Below, piece after piece: positions 28,985-37,562 of a DNA stretch of 64,000 bases. The translations under genes were made by a program, and so were the position numbers. The notes beneath the pieces were generated by a model. That model was not told the origin of the DNA, searched no databases, and saw only the letters and a list, made by a program, of their open reading frames with translations. The stretch is taken from contig CAYRLG010000020.1 of NCBI GenBank assembly GCA_964425195.1, positions 13,453 to 77,452 on the forward strand. The letters run 5' to 3'. Source of the stretch: Desulfamplus sp964425195 (GTDB taxonomy: Bacteria; Desulfobacterota; Desulfobacteria; Desulfobacterales; Desulfobacteraceae). Each line of letters starts with the position of its first letter. Position 1 is the stretch's first letter.

Positions 28985-29199
28985 ATTTAGAAATCATCGT
29001 CTGCCTCAAGCCATAATTTTAAACAGCACAGCCTATTTATCTGACCACAATAATCACCAGTAGCTGTAACAATAATACAATCGTTATAATAATTATATAA
29101 TTTATAAAAACATATTATTATACCAGACCTTTTCTATACCAAACGTTCTTATTTTTCAATGGAAAATAGAGCAAACAACTATTTTGAAAGTAAGGTGGC

Positions 29200-29232
29200 A
29201 TAAACGCAGTATAAATGCAGTATAAATAAAGA
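29200..29232 (+). repeat. Three 11-base direct repeats
   Basis: Units ATAAACGCAGT, ATAAATGCAGT and ATAAATAAAGA run head to tail; the first two differ by one base and the third is degenerate. They lie within the divergent spacer, far from both start codons. They may be binding-site iterons or chance AT-rich repetition. Confidence 0.4.
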
Positions 29233-29330
29233 GTCTATATATTGATATCACTACCTAATCTAATATATCAAAATTTTCTAATCAAGATATCAATACCTAC
29301 TATCTGCTATTTTATCTTACAAATAAGTGT

Positions 29331-29359
29331 TTGAAAATTATAATTCATTATGCTATAAA
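29331..29359 (+). promoter_or_regulatory. Candidate sigma-70 promoter of the ABC importer
   Basis: TTGAAA and TATAAA are separated by 17 bases, on the strand of the importer operon, about 160 bases before its start. The spacing is ideal but the surrounding sequence is AT-rich. Confidence 0.35.
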
Positions 29360-29521
29360 AAATCACAATTTAGACCAAAATTCCTGAAAATATTGATAAA
29401 AATGATTTTTTATGGTTTGTCCTTTTTTAGAACTCTTTAGAAATGAAACATATAGTTGCAGTACCTGTATTTGGAGTCTTATGTCAATGTAAATAAACAA
29501 AACAATTGGAGGAAGGAAAAG

Positions 29522-31168
29522 ATGGGCTTAAACATTCATCCCGCAGTACATGATTTAAAAAGTGACTATGAAAAAGGTAAGATGAGCAGACGTGAATTTA
29601 TCCGATTTGCGACTCTGCTTGGATTGTCTGCCACAGCCGCAGGTCAGATGGCAGGGCTTGCATTTCCATTAAGTGCATCTGCCGGTACAGTGAAGCGTGG
29701 AGGAAAAATTCGTATTGCAGCTCCAGTTCATAAAGTTACCCACCCAGCACAGTTCTCATGGATTGCCCCGACCAATCAACTTCGTCAAGTTGCAGAGTAT
29801 ATGAGCTATACAGACGAAAACAACATCACCCACCCATATTTGCTTGAAAGCTGGGAGCCAAGTGCTGATCTTAAAACATGGACACTCAATGCCAGAAAAG
29901 GGATTAAGTTCAGCAATGGAGATGAGTTCAATGCTGACGATGTAATATTTACATTTAAGCAGTGGCTTGATAAAAATGTCGGCTCTTCAATGCTTGGAAT
30001 GTTAGAAGGCTACCTTGACGTTACAGGTATTGAAAGAGCATCTGATTATAAGGTTATTCTCCATCTAAAGACCCCTGAAATCGGAGTGCCAGAACACCTC
30101 TTCCACTATCCAGCAATGGTATTAAATCATCGTACCTTTGAAGGTGATTTTATAAAAGCTCCTCATGGCACGGGTCCATATATTCTCAAAGAGTTTGTTG
30201 AAGGAGAACGCTGCGTCCTCACCAGGCGAAATGACTATTGGAAAAAAGGTGCAGATGGTCAACTTCTTCCTTATCTTGATACTATTGAGTTTGTAGATAT
30301 GGGCACAGAGATGTCTCCTATGATAGCTGCAATGAAGAGTGGCGAGATTGATCTGATTGATTTAGGCGATCAAAGTGGTCCAGAAGTCTATCAAGCTCTC
30401 AAAGACGATCCTAAGGTAAATGTCTATCCTGTTCCTACCAACCAGACAAGAGTTTTAAGAATGAGAGTAGATATGAAGCCTTGGTCAGATAACAAAGTTC
30501 GCCAAGCACTCAAACTGTGTCAAAATCGTGAAAAGATACTCCAACTTGCCTATTTTGGTCAGGGAATGGTAGGGCAAGATGTCCATGTTAGCCAGAAACA
30601 CCCTGAATATTGTCCTATTGAAACACCTAAATATGATCCAGAAAAGGCGAAAAAGCTACTTATAGAGGCAGGATATCCAAACGGCTTAGATGTGAATCTT
30701 GCAGTAGGAAGTGGCTGGAAAGAGATTGTCAGATACGCTGAAATTCTAAAAGAGGACGCTTTACCAGCAGGATTTAGAATCAACATTCAAACCATGCCAA
30801 ACTCACAATATTGGGAGAAGTGGACAGAGGTTGATTTAGGAATAACAACATGGGCACATCGTCCACTTGGCACAATGGTTCTCAATCTTGGTTATGTTGC
30901 AGATGATAAAGGATCTCCTGCCCCATGGAACGAGTCTCGTTGGGTTGATAAGGAGTTTTCTGAGCTACTCACCAAAGCTAATGGAACCCTTGATGTTGAA
31001 GAGAGACGAAAAATATTCTGTCAGCTCGAAAAAATCCAGCAAGAGAGAGGTTCTGCTGCAATAGCATTCTGGATTAATGTCTGGACAATTGCATCAAAGC
31101 GTGTTCAAGGTGTTGTATCTCATCCAAGTCTCTATCTAAAACTTGACGAATTTTGGGTTAATGCCTGA
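29522..31168 (+). CDS. ABC transporter substrate-binding protein, family 5 (peptide/nickel type), Tat-exported
   Basis: 548 aa from the ATG at 29522, which has GGAGGAAGGA just upstream; an earlier start at 29456 lacks one. A twin-arginine signal (SRREFIRFATLLGLS, about residues 22-36) directs folded export. The body is SBP_bac_5 (WTLNARKGIKFSNGDEFNADDV, then the YILKEF and KAKKLLIEAGYP elements). The substrate may be a peptide, nickel chelate or other oligomer. First gene of a four-gene importer operon. Confidence 0.9.
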   Translation: MGLNIHPAVHDLKSDYEKGKMSRREFIRFATLLGLSATAAGQMAGLAFPLSASAGTVKRGGKIRIAAPVHKVTHPAQFSWIAPTNQLRQVAEYMSYTDENNITHPYLLESWEPSADLKTWTLNARKGIKFSNGDEFNADDVIFTFKQWLDKNVGSSMLGMLEGYLDVTGIERASDYKVILHLKTPEIGVPEHLFHYPAMVLNHRTFEGDFIKAPHGTGPYILKEFVEGERCVLTRRNDYWKKGADGQLLPYLDTIEFVDMGTEMSPMIAAMKSGEIDLIDLGDQSGPEVYQALKDDPKVNVYPVPTNQTRVLRMRVDMKPWSDNKVRQALKLCQNREKILQLAYFGQGMVGQDVHVSQKHPEYCPIETPKYDPEKAKKLLIEAGYPNGLDVNLAVGSGWKEIVRYAEILKEDALPAGFRINIQTMPNSQYWEKWTEVDLGITTWAHRPLGTMVLNLGYVADDKGSPAPWNESRWVDKEFSELLTKANGTLDVEERRKIFCQLEKIQQERGSAAIAFWINVWTIASKRVQGVVSHPSLYLKLDEFWVNA

Positions 31169-31197
31169 TAACGTTTGAATAACGAATCTATATGGGA

Positions 31198-31226
31198 GTA
31201 GAGACGTATAAGCCATGCGTCTCTAC
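31198..31226. repeat. REP-like palindrome (copy A)
   Basis: Arms GTAGAGACGTAT and ATGCGTCTCTAC (12 pairs, one G-T wobble) flank a 5-base loop between the binding-protein and permease genes. It resembles copies at 52582, 54645 and 60235. It may also act as an mRNA stabilising hairpin that favours the binding-protein message. Confidence 0.65.
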
Positions 31227-31250
31227 ATCCTTGTAAGGATATAAAGGCTT

Positions 31251-32561
31251 ATGGCAAAATTTATCATCAGACGATTTTTTCTTCTTCTCCTCACAATGTT
31301 TTTGGTATCTATTGCAGTTTTTATTATTGTCGAATCTTCTCCCGGAAATATTGCGAAAAATGTTCTTGGAGCATTTATCACACCAGAGCAGGAGGCGTCG
31401 TTTTTAGCACAACAGGGCTTAGACAAACCACTATTCCAAAGATATTGGTTTTGGCTCATGGGAAGCGATCGTGCCGCAGAGAGCAAATGCGGTTTTAAGC
31501 TCCAACGAATTGAAACTTCCGCAGGATTTCAGGAGTGGTGGGCAAAGGGTGAAAATAACACTTTGATGCGTTGGAGTTTGGAAGGCGAAGACATAATAGT
31601 TTATGTAAGAAAATCTGACGATCTTGCTGGCAATACCATTGAAACTCGTAAAGACAACGAACGTTGGCAGAAGGCTAAAGATGGTAGCTATATGTTTTGG
31701 GGAGTTGATAGAAATAACCACGCTGTTCTCTGGGTAAAAGGTGCTTCAAATGAGGTATGGGATTTTGTTGTAGGTACAGGTTGGATTAAAAGCACAGGAG
31801 GTCCGCAAAGCTATATCCCTCTTAAAAAGGGATTTTTACGCGGCGATTTTGGTGTATCCTTAAGAACTGGCAGACCTGTAGAAAAGAGCCTTTTTATTCG
31901 CCTTAGAAACTCTGTAGTGCTTGCAGGAATAGCTTTTGTTGTCGTAATGCCACTTGCACTTTTGCTTGGCATGGCTGCTGGTATAAAAGAGGGCTCTTTT
32001 CAAGATAGATTTCTCTCAATTGCCGGTATGATTTTCTCTGTTATCCCTGAGTTTGCTACTGGTATATTTCTTATTTTGATAATGTCGCATTGGCTTGGAC
32101 TTGTTCCCGGAGCCTCAGTATTTGGCGAAAAAGCTCCATGGGAGAGACCAGATATGCTCATCCTTCCTGTTCTTACCCTTACTCTTATAGAGCTTGGCTA
32201 TGTGCTAAGAATAACTCGTGCAAGCATGGCTGAAGTTATGAAATCTGCATATATAAGAACTGCGTTTCTAAAAGGGATTCCATTTTGGCAAGTAATTTTT
32301 CGTCATGCTGCTAAAAATGCCCTTATTGCACCAATTACCGTAATTATGCTCCATGTAAACTGGCTTATGGGTGGAATTGTTATTGTGGAGGTGGTGTTTG
32401 GTTACCCTGGTCTTGGACAATACCTTCTTGATTCAGCTCTTTATAAAGATATTAACGCAATTGAAGCTGGTACAATGATCATGGTTCTACTGGCTGTTGG
32501 CACACAACTATTTGCTGATGTGCTATATACATTCTTGAATCCAAGAATAAGGTATTCGTAA
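31251..32561 (+). CDS. ABC transporter permease, DppB/OppB-like, with large insertion
   Basis: 436 aa; relatives are 300-340 aa. The first membrane helix is at 9-30. The conserved GDFGVSLRTGRPV (about 198-210) follows, then the five C-terminal helices and an EAA-like loop (AFLKGIPFWQVIFRHAAKNAL). Between WLMG (71) and GFLRGDFG lie about 120 extra residues (DNA 31464-31829) in the first periplasmic loop, rich in Trp, Lys and Asp. The reading frame is uninterrupted. The insert may be a periplasmic domain that contacts the binding protein. Confidence 0.88.
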   Translation: MAKFIIRRFFLLLLTMFLVSIAVFIIVESSPGNIAKNVLGAFITPEQEASFLAQQGLDKPLFQRYWFWLMGSDRAAESKCGFKLQRIETSAGFQEWWAKGENNTLMRWSLEGEDIIVYVRKSDDLAGNTIETRKDNERWQKAKDGSYMFWGVDRNNHAVLWVKGASNEVWDFVVGTGWIKSTGGPQSYIPLKKGFLRGDFGVSLRTGRPVEKSLFIRLRNSVVLAGIAFVVVMPLALLLGMAAGIKEGSFQDRFLSIAGMIFSVIPEFATGIFLILIMSHWLGLVPGASVFGEKAPWERPDMLILPVLTLTLIELGYVLRITRASMAEVMKSAYIRTAFLKGIPFWQVIFRHAAKNALIAPITVIMLHVNWLMGGIVIVEVVFGYPGLGQYLLDSALYKDINAIEAGTMIMVLLAVGTQLFADVLYTFLNPRIRYS

Positions 32562-32632
32562 ATATAATTATCTTTAAAGTTTTACTTCTGCTCGTAAATG
32601 GCATTTATATCTATTCAAAAAGGGATAACATT

Positions 32633-33547
32633 ATGGATGACTCCCCAAAAATAACAGAGAGAAAATTTGGTTCTAAAAAGCTAAAAGAGAGCCTTTTTAT
32701 CCTTTTTTCATCAAAAACTGCTCTAACCGGTCTTGTACTTGTTCTGTTCTGGGTAGTTGTAGCACTCCTTGCCCCTTATATTACATCTTATAGTCCTACA
32801 GAGCAGGATTGGAAAGCAGCTAATCAAGGTCCATCACTTGAACACCCCTTAGGTACAGATGAACTTGGACGAGATCTCTGGTCACGCCTTGCTCATGGAG
32901 CCAGAATAGTGCTGATAATAATGCCTATTAGCGAAAACTTATGGATTCCGGGAGGAACTGCTATATGGGGAGTTATTGCAGCACTTATATGTGGCTCTTC
33001 TTTAGGTTTAATAAGTGGATATAAGGGAGGTTGGGCAGATGAGATAATAATGCGTCTTCTTGATGCTATGATGTCAATTCCTGTAATTCTTCTATACCTT
33101 ATTATAGTTGCAGCTCTTGGAGCATCAGCAGTTAATGTGGTTATAGCAATTGCTATCGTAGGAACTCCCGGAGTTGCCCGCTTAGTAAGAAGTCTAACTC
33201 TTGACATAAAGACAAGAGATTATGTAAGGGCAGCAGAGACAAGAGGAGAGACACTTTTATATATTCTTTTTATGGAGATTTTGCCTAATGCAAAAGGACC
33301 TATTATTATCGATGCAATGCTAAGGGTTGGTTATGCCATTTTTGCAATGGGAACTCTTGGCTTTCTTGGGCTTGGTATGCCTCCACCCTCTCCAGATTGG
33401 GGAAGCATGGTTGCAAAGGGCAGAGAGTTTATCCTCATGGGTACACCTTGGGCATCTTTGTGGCCTTCACTTGCTATTGCATCGCTTGTTGTGGGCTTAA
33501 ACCTCCTTGCAGATGGTCTCAGAGAAGAGTCCATGAGGTACCAATAG
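32633..33547 (+). CDS. ABC transporter permease, DppC/OppC-like
   Basis: 304 aa. The N-terminal OppC_N helix is at about 30-50, and HPLGTDELGRDLWSRLAHGAR at about 75-95 is the hallmark of DppC/OppC proteins. The EAA loop (AAETRGETLLYILFMEILPNA) lies around 200. It pairs with the DppB-like permease to form the membrane channel. It is translated from its own site, AAGGGATAA, 72 bases after the first permease. Confidence 0.93.
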   Translation: MDDSPKITERKFGSKKLKESLFILFSSKTALTGLVLVLFWVVVALLAPYITSYSPTEQDWKAANQGPSLEHPLGTDELGRDLWSRLAHGARIVLIIMPISENLWIPGGTAIWGVIAALICGSSLGLISGYKGGWADEIIMRLLDAMMSIPVILLYLIIVAALGASAVNVVIAIAIVGTPGVARLVRSLTLDIKTRDYVRAAETRGETLLYILFMEILPNAKGPIIIDAMLRVGYAIFAMGTLGFLGLGMPPPSPDWGSMVAKGREFILMGTPWASLWPSLAIASLVVGLNLLADGLREESMRYQ

Positions 33548-33722
33548 TAAAATAGCTAATATGCTAAAGTAAATTAATACCTCAATCCGAAAGATTAGGA
33601 AGTTAATGGTTAAAGCTCAATACTATCCCGATACTATAATGATAAAAAAGGTAAGAGAGACAGAGCGTGATGCGTCTGTTAACTTCCATATAAACAACCT
33701 ATGGTACAAAAGGTAATCTGAT

Positions 33723-35924
33723 ATGAACAACCAGAATTTAGATGAAGCCACTCCTGTTCTTGAGGTAAAAGAGCTTGCCATATCATATAAAACACGAAAA
33801 GGAGAGATCCCTGCTGTTCAAGGTGTAAATTTTACAGTAAAACAGGGAGAGACAGTTGGACTGGTCGGAGAATCTGGCTGCGGTAAAAGCACTATTGCCT
33901 TTGGTATTCTCGATTTTCTTGGATCTAACGGTAGAGTGTCAAAAGGAAGCATCAAGTTCATGGGGCAGGAGTTAGTAGGAAAGCCAAAAGCAGAACTTAG
34001 AAGGATAAGAGGCAACAATATCTCAATGGTCTATCAAGACCCAATGCAGGCTCTAAATCCCTCTTTAAAAATAGGAACTCAGCTTGCGGAAGTTTTGACC
34101 ACACACAATAATATCACTCAAAAAGAGGCATGGAATAAAAGCATATCCATGCTTGAACGGGTATATATGCCAGACCCTGCCAATGTTATGGAACGATACC
34201 CGCACATGCTTTCAGGTGGTCAACAACAACGAGTTGTAATAGCAATGGCAATGTTAAATAGCCCATCCCTTCTTATTATGGATGAGCCAACCACTGCACT
34301 TGATGTAACAGTTGAAGCTGCTGTTCTTGATCTTGTAGAAGACCTTAAAAAAGATTTCAATACAGGTATTATATTTATCACGCATAATCTTGGAGTTGTT
34401 GCAAGGGTAAGTGATAAACTTTGTGTTATGTATGCAGGTGAAATGGTCGAAAAAGCACCAATTCAGACCATATTTGATACTCCAGCACATCCATATACAC
34501 GCGGACTGCTCTGCTGTGTGCCAAATCTTACTGACGATCTCTCATTTTCTCGTCTCTGGTCAATTAGAGGGAGAGTGCCCCACCCATCTGAAAGAACTAC
34601 AGACAAATGTATATTCTCCCCAAGATGCGAATGGATGGAGTCTCAAGGTATTCAAAATAGATGTCGTACAACCCACCCTGAACTTATAACTATTTCAGAA
34701 GAGCACCAGACTCGCTGTTTTTTAGGTGATAAAACCCTTTTAGCAAGTATGACCGACTACACAAGAGGAAACAGGCAAATTCTTGAATCTAACTGTTCAA
34801 ATGATGTATGCTCTGACACACAAGTCAATAGTGATAATCTTACATACAAATCAATAGAGATTGCACAAGTTGATAATCTTGCAACAGTTAAAAATATAAA
34901 AATTTACTATGAACACAATTCAGGCTCAATCAGAAGCGCCTTAGGACTTGAAGAGAAACGATATGTCAAGGCTGTTGACGATGTCTCTATAGTTGTGCCA
35001 AAAGGTTCAGTTCTCGGAATTGTAGGAGAATCAGGGTGTGGTAAAAGCTCATTAGTTAAAGGACTTGTGGGACTTGAAAAGGTATCAGGAGGTAAGGCAG
35101 AGCTTATAGGATTTGACCTTACTGTGCCAGTTGCTGCCAGAAGTCAAATTCTTATTCGTTCTCTTCAGATGGTGTTTCAAAATCCAGACTCTACTTTAAA
35201 CCCATCATTTACAGTTGGGCAACAGATCGCTCGTCCCATAAAAAGATTTAGAACTGTTCCTTCAAGAGATATTCAAGCAGAGGTAGAGAGACTTCTAAAA
35301 GCCGTTAAATTAGACACATATTACTATAGCCGATACCCAAGACAGCTAAGCGGAGGAGAAAAGCAAAGAGTTGGTATTGCAAGAGCACTTGCAAGCCAGC
35401 CAAGTATGGTTATATGTGATGAACCTGTATCTGCACTTGATGTCTCTGTACAGGCTGCTGTGCTAAATCTTCTTAATGAGATAAAAGAGGAGCTTGGCAC
35501 AACACTTATCTTTATTGCCCACGATTTAAGCGTTGTCCGTTTTATTTCCGACTATGTTGCAGTTATGTACCTTGGACAGATTGTTGAATTTGGTTCTGTC
35601 AGAAGAATTTATCCCCCCCCATATCATCCATACACAGAGGCTCTTCTATCAGCAGTGCCAATACCTGATCCTAAGTTATCGAGGCGTAAATTTATTAGAT
35701 TATCAGGTGATGTACCAAGTGCAATAGAACCACCATCTGGATGTAGATTTCATACACGCTGCCCAAGACGATCTCTTCTTCCGGATAATGGTAAAATATG
35801 CGAACAAAAATCTCCCCCATGGCAGTATGGCAAAGGTTCGCACAGAATTATGTGTCATATTCCCATTGATGAGTTGGCAAAATTTGAGGCAGTTTTACCT
35901 CTTGGAAAAGGTTACGATATTTAA
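33723..35924 (+). CDS. Fused double ABC ATPase (DppD-DppF type)
   Basis: 733 aa with two complete nucleotide-binding domains. The first has Walker A GESGCGKS (49-56), signature LSGGQQQRV and Walker B LLIMDEPTTALD. The second has Walker A GESGCGKS (about 437), signature LSGGEKQRVGIARAL and MVICDEPVSALD. Each is followed by a C-terminal oligo_HPY region with cysteines (CIFSPRCEW; CRFHTRCPRR). DppD and DppF are normally separate proteins. It is the last gene of the importer operon, convergent with the ASKHA gene 3 bases away. A run of eight C at 35613-35620 encodes the conserved PPP before YHPYT. Confidence 0.95.
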   Translation: MNNQNLDEATPVLEVKELAISYKTRKGEIPAVQGVNFTVKQGETVGLVGESGCGKSTIAFGILDFLGSNGRVSKGSIKFMGQELVGKPKAELRRIRGNNISMVYQDPMQALNPSLKIGTQLAEVLTTHNNITQKEAWNKSISMLERVYMPDPANVMERYPHMLSGGQQQRVVIAMAMLNSPSLLIMDEPTTALDVTVEAAVLDLVEDLKKDFNTGIIFITHNLGVVARVSDKLCVMYAGEMVEKAPIQTIFDTPAHPYTRGLLCCVPNLTDDLSFSRLWSIRGRVPHPSERTTDKCIFSPRCEWMESQGIQNRCRTTHPELITISEEHQTRCFLGDKTLLASMTDYTRGNRQILESNCSNDVCSDTQVNSDNLTYKSIEIAQVDNLATVKNIKIYYEHNSGSIRSALGLEEKRYVKAVDDVSIVVPKGSVLGIVGESGCGKSSLVKGLVGLEKVSGGKAELIGFDLTVPVAARSQILIRSLQMVFQNPDSTLNPSFTVGQQIARPIKRFRTVPSRDIQAEVERLLKAVKLDTYYYSRYPRQLSGGEKQRVGIARALASQPSMVICDEPVSALDVSVQAAVLNLLNEIKEELGTTLIFIAHDLSVVRFISDYVAVMYLGQIVEFGSVRRIYPPPYHPYTEALLSAVPIPDPKLSRRKFIRLSGDVPSAIEPPSGCRFHTRCPRRSLLPDNGKICEQKSPPWQYGKGSHRIMCHIPIDELAKFEAVLPLGKGYDI

Positions 35925-35927
35925 AAC

Positions 35928-37538
35928 CTACTGTTTTCCAATTTTTACTGACGGAAATCGTGAAGTGTCTGTATGCGGATAAAATTTTGCTCCACTAAAT
36001 ATATTCATAAACTCCTGATTCACGTTAAGTTCAATATAGGTTATCGCCTGCCTTATCTGCTCAATCTCATCAAAAGCATCAGGATTGACAAGAAGCTTTG
36101 CCGCACCTTCAAGTGAGGAGTTGCCAAGCACCTCAAACCTATCTAATGGGAGATCAGGCAGCATACCTATTGATATTGCAGATTTTGGATTTATAAAAGA
36201 ACCAAACGTGCCTGCCACATAAAATTTCTCAAGATCATTAAACTGCAAGCCCGCTGTCTTTTCGATAATCACCTGAAGAATGGAGTACATAGCAGCTTTA
36301 GAGCTTGTAAGTGAGTTTATCTCAACTTGACTTAGTACTATAGCCCCACAATCTCCATCTGCTACAAGAAAATAGCCAACTCCATCTTTTTCTAAATATC
36401 TATCTTTACACCGTTCAGGAACCAATTTACCACGTATATCCAACATACCAGATAGAAAAAGCTCTGCTGCTAAATCGATCATACCAGAGCCGCAAATACC
36501 AATTGGTGGTTTATCGTCAATTGTGTGGAACGCAAGCTCGTCTGTTTCAAGATCAATGTCTATTTTATCAATTACACCCGCTTTTGCAGTCATACCCATA
36601 TCGCTAATACCACCTTCAAGAGCAGGACCCGCTGCACCTGCACAGGCAATAAGCCACTCTCGATAACCAACAACAACTTCAGCATTTGTTCCAACATCCA
36701 CCATTATGCAAGGTGCATCTTTTTTGTGCAGTTGAGCAAAGAGTATTCCAGAGATGAGATCTCCACCAAAATATGAACCAATATTGGGAAATAGATAGAC
36801 CATACCACGCAGATTGATCTCAATACCAAGCTCGTGGGCATAAAGAGGTTCAGGCACATTAACTGCTGGAATATATGGTTCGCGTATTAAAAATGATGGA
36901 TCAATTCCAAGAAACAGATGAGTCATAGCACTGTTTCCAGCAACTGTAAGCAGATAGATAGCATCAGAAGAGATATTATCTTTTTTGTAACTACAACAGA
37001 TATGTTGTATATTTTCGTTAATTGAGGAGATGACAAGCTGCTGTAGCTCTCTTAATCCTGCATCTGTTCGAGTATGGTGGATTCGTGTAAGGATATCTGG
37101 TCCAATCTTTGCTTGCGGATTGTCAAAACTTATCTCTCCACAAGATGTAAAATTTTCAAGGTTGATAAGACGGATTACAACACGTGTAGTTCCAAGATCA
37201 ACTGCAACTCCAAATAGAGGTTTGGTTCTATCTGGTTCAAGAACATCTAAAATTTGCCACCCAATAGAGCTTTTAAAAAGCACAACCTTTACCTTATAAT
37301 TGTACTGACGAAGTTTCAAAGGGAGCTTCTTTGCAAGAAGTGTTGGAAAGTAGAGCGTATCTATATCAACCAATTTTCCCCAATTACAATCTTTATCTTC
37401 AGAAGATACGATTTGATTTTTATTAGCATTGGCTCTAATACTCCTCTTTAAAGCCAATTTAAGCCTCTCCACATCTGCTGTATTGTTACCAAGTATCGGC
37501 TCTGAAAGCTCAATATACTGTACAAAACTATTTATCAT
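35928..37538 (-). CDS. ASKHA-fold corrinoid-activator-like protein without ferredoxin domain
   Basis: 536 aa. From about residue 108 it is the C-terminal ATPase module of RamA/RACE-type reductive activators (VAVDLGTTRVVIRL, GNSAMTHLFLGID, GICGSGMIDLAAE, VAGTFGSF). The N-terminal 105 residues resemble the linker domain. The [2Fe-2S] ferredoxin domain that opens typical members, including the one at 47804-49765, is absent. The start is a good ATG at 37536-37538, and only 24 bases separate it from the kinase gene, so the domain is not hidden upstream. It may be a regulatory or partner form of the full-length protein; the function is not proven. Confidence 0.72.
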   Translation of the reverse strand: MINSFVQYIELSEPILGNNTADVERLKLALKRSIRANANKNQIVSSEDKDCNWGKLVDIDTLYFPTLLAKKLPLKLRQYNYKVKVVLFKSSIGWQILDVLEPDRTKPLFGVAVDLGTTRVVIRLINLENFTSCGEISFDNPQAKIGPDILTRIHHTRTDAGLRELQQLVISSINENIQHICCSYKKDNISSDAIYLLTVAGNSAMTHLFLGIDPSFLIREPYIPAVNVPEPLYAHELGIEINLRGMVYLFPNIGSYFGGDLISGILFAQLHKKDAPCIMVDVGTNAEVVVGYREWLIACAGAAGPALEGGISDMGMTAKAGVIDKIDIDLETDELAFHTIDDKPPIGICGSGMIDLAAELFLSGMLDIRGKLVPERCKDRYLEKDGVGYFLVADGDCGAIVLSQVEINSLTSSKAAMYSILQVIIEKTAGLQFNDLEKFYVAGTFGSFINPKSAISIGMLPDLPLDRFEVLGNSSLEGAAKLLVNPDAFDEIEQIRQAITYIELNVNQEFMNIFSGAKFYPHTDTSRFPSVKIGKQ

Positions 37539-37562
37539 ATTAAAGAAATTTGCCTCTCGTCA

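Larger units (their letters stand above)
28985..29521. other. 537-base non-coding divergent region
   Basis: Very AT-rich spacer between the HD-GYP gene (minus) and the ABC importer (plus). It contains a candidate sigma-70 promoter at 29331-29359 and a short 11-base tandem repeat at 29200-29232. I found no reading frame of interest, no RNA gene and no clear riboswitch fold. Its length would allow a long leader before the importer. Confidence 0.6.

Noticed and set aside
29196..29210. TGGCATAAACGCAGT as a sigma-54 site before the importer
   Set aside because: The -12 element is CAGT, not TTGC, and the site is more than 300 bases from the gene.
33598..33687. GGAAGTTAA/TTAACTTCC inverted repeat before the fused ATPase gene
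   Set aside because: The arms are 72 bases apart and no further pairing supports a leader structure; probably chance in AT-rich DNA.
35613..35620. C8 tract in the fused ATPase gene as a contingency locus
   Set aside because: It encodes the conserved PPP before YHPYT in the correct frame and is short enough to be ordinary.
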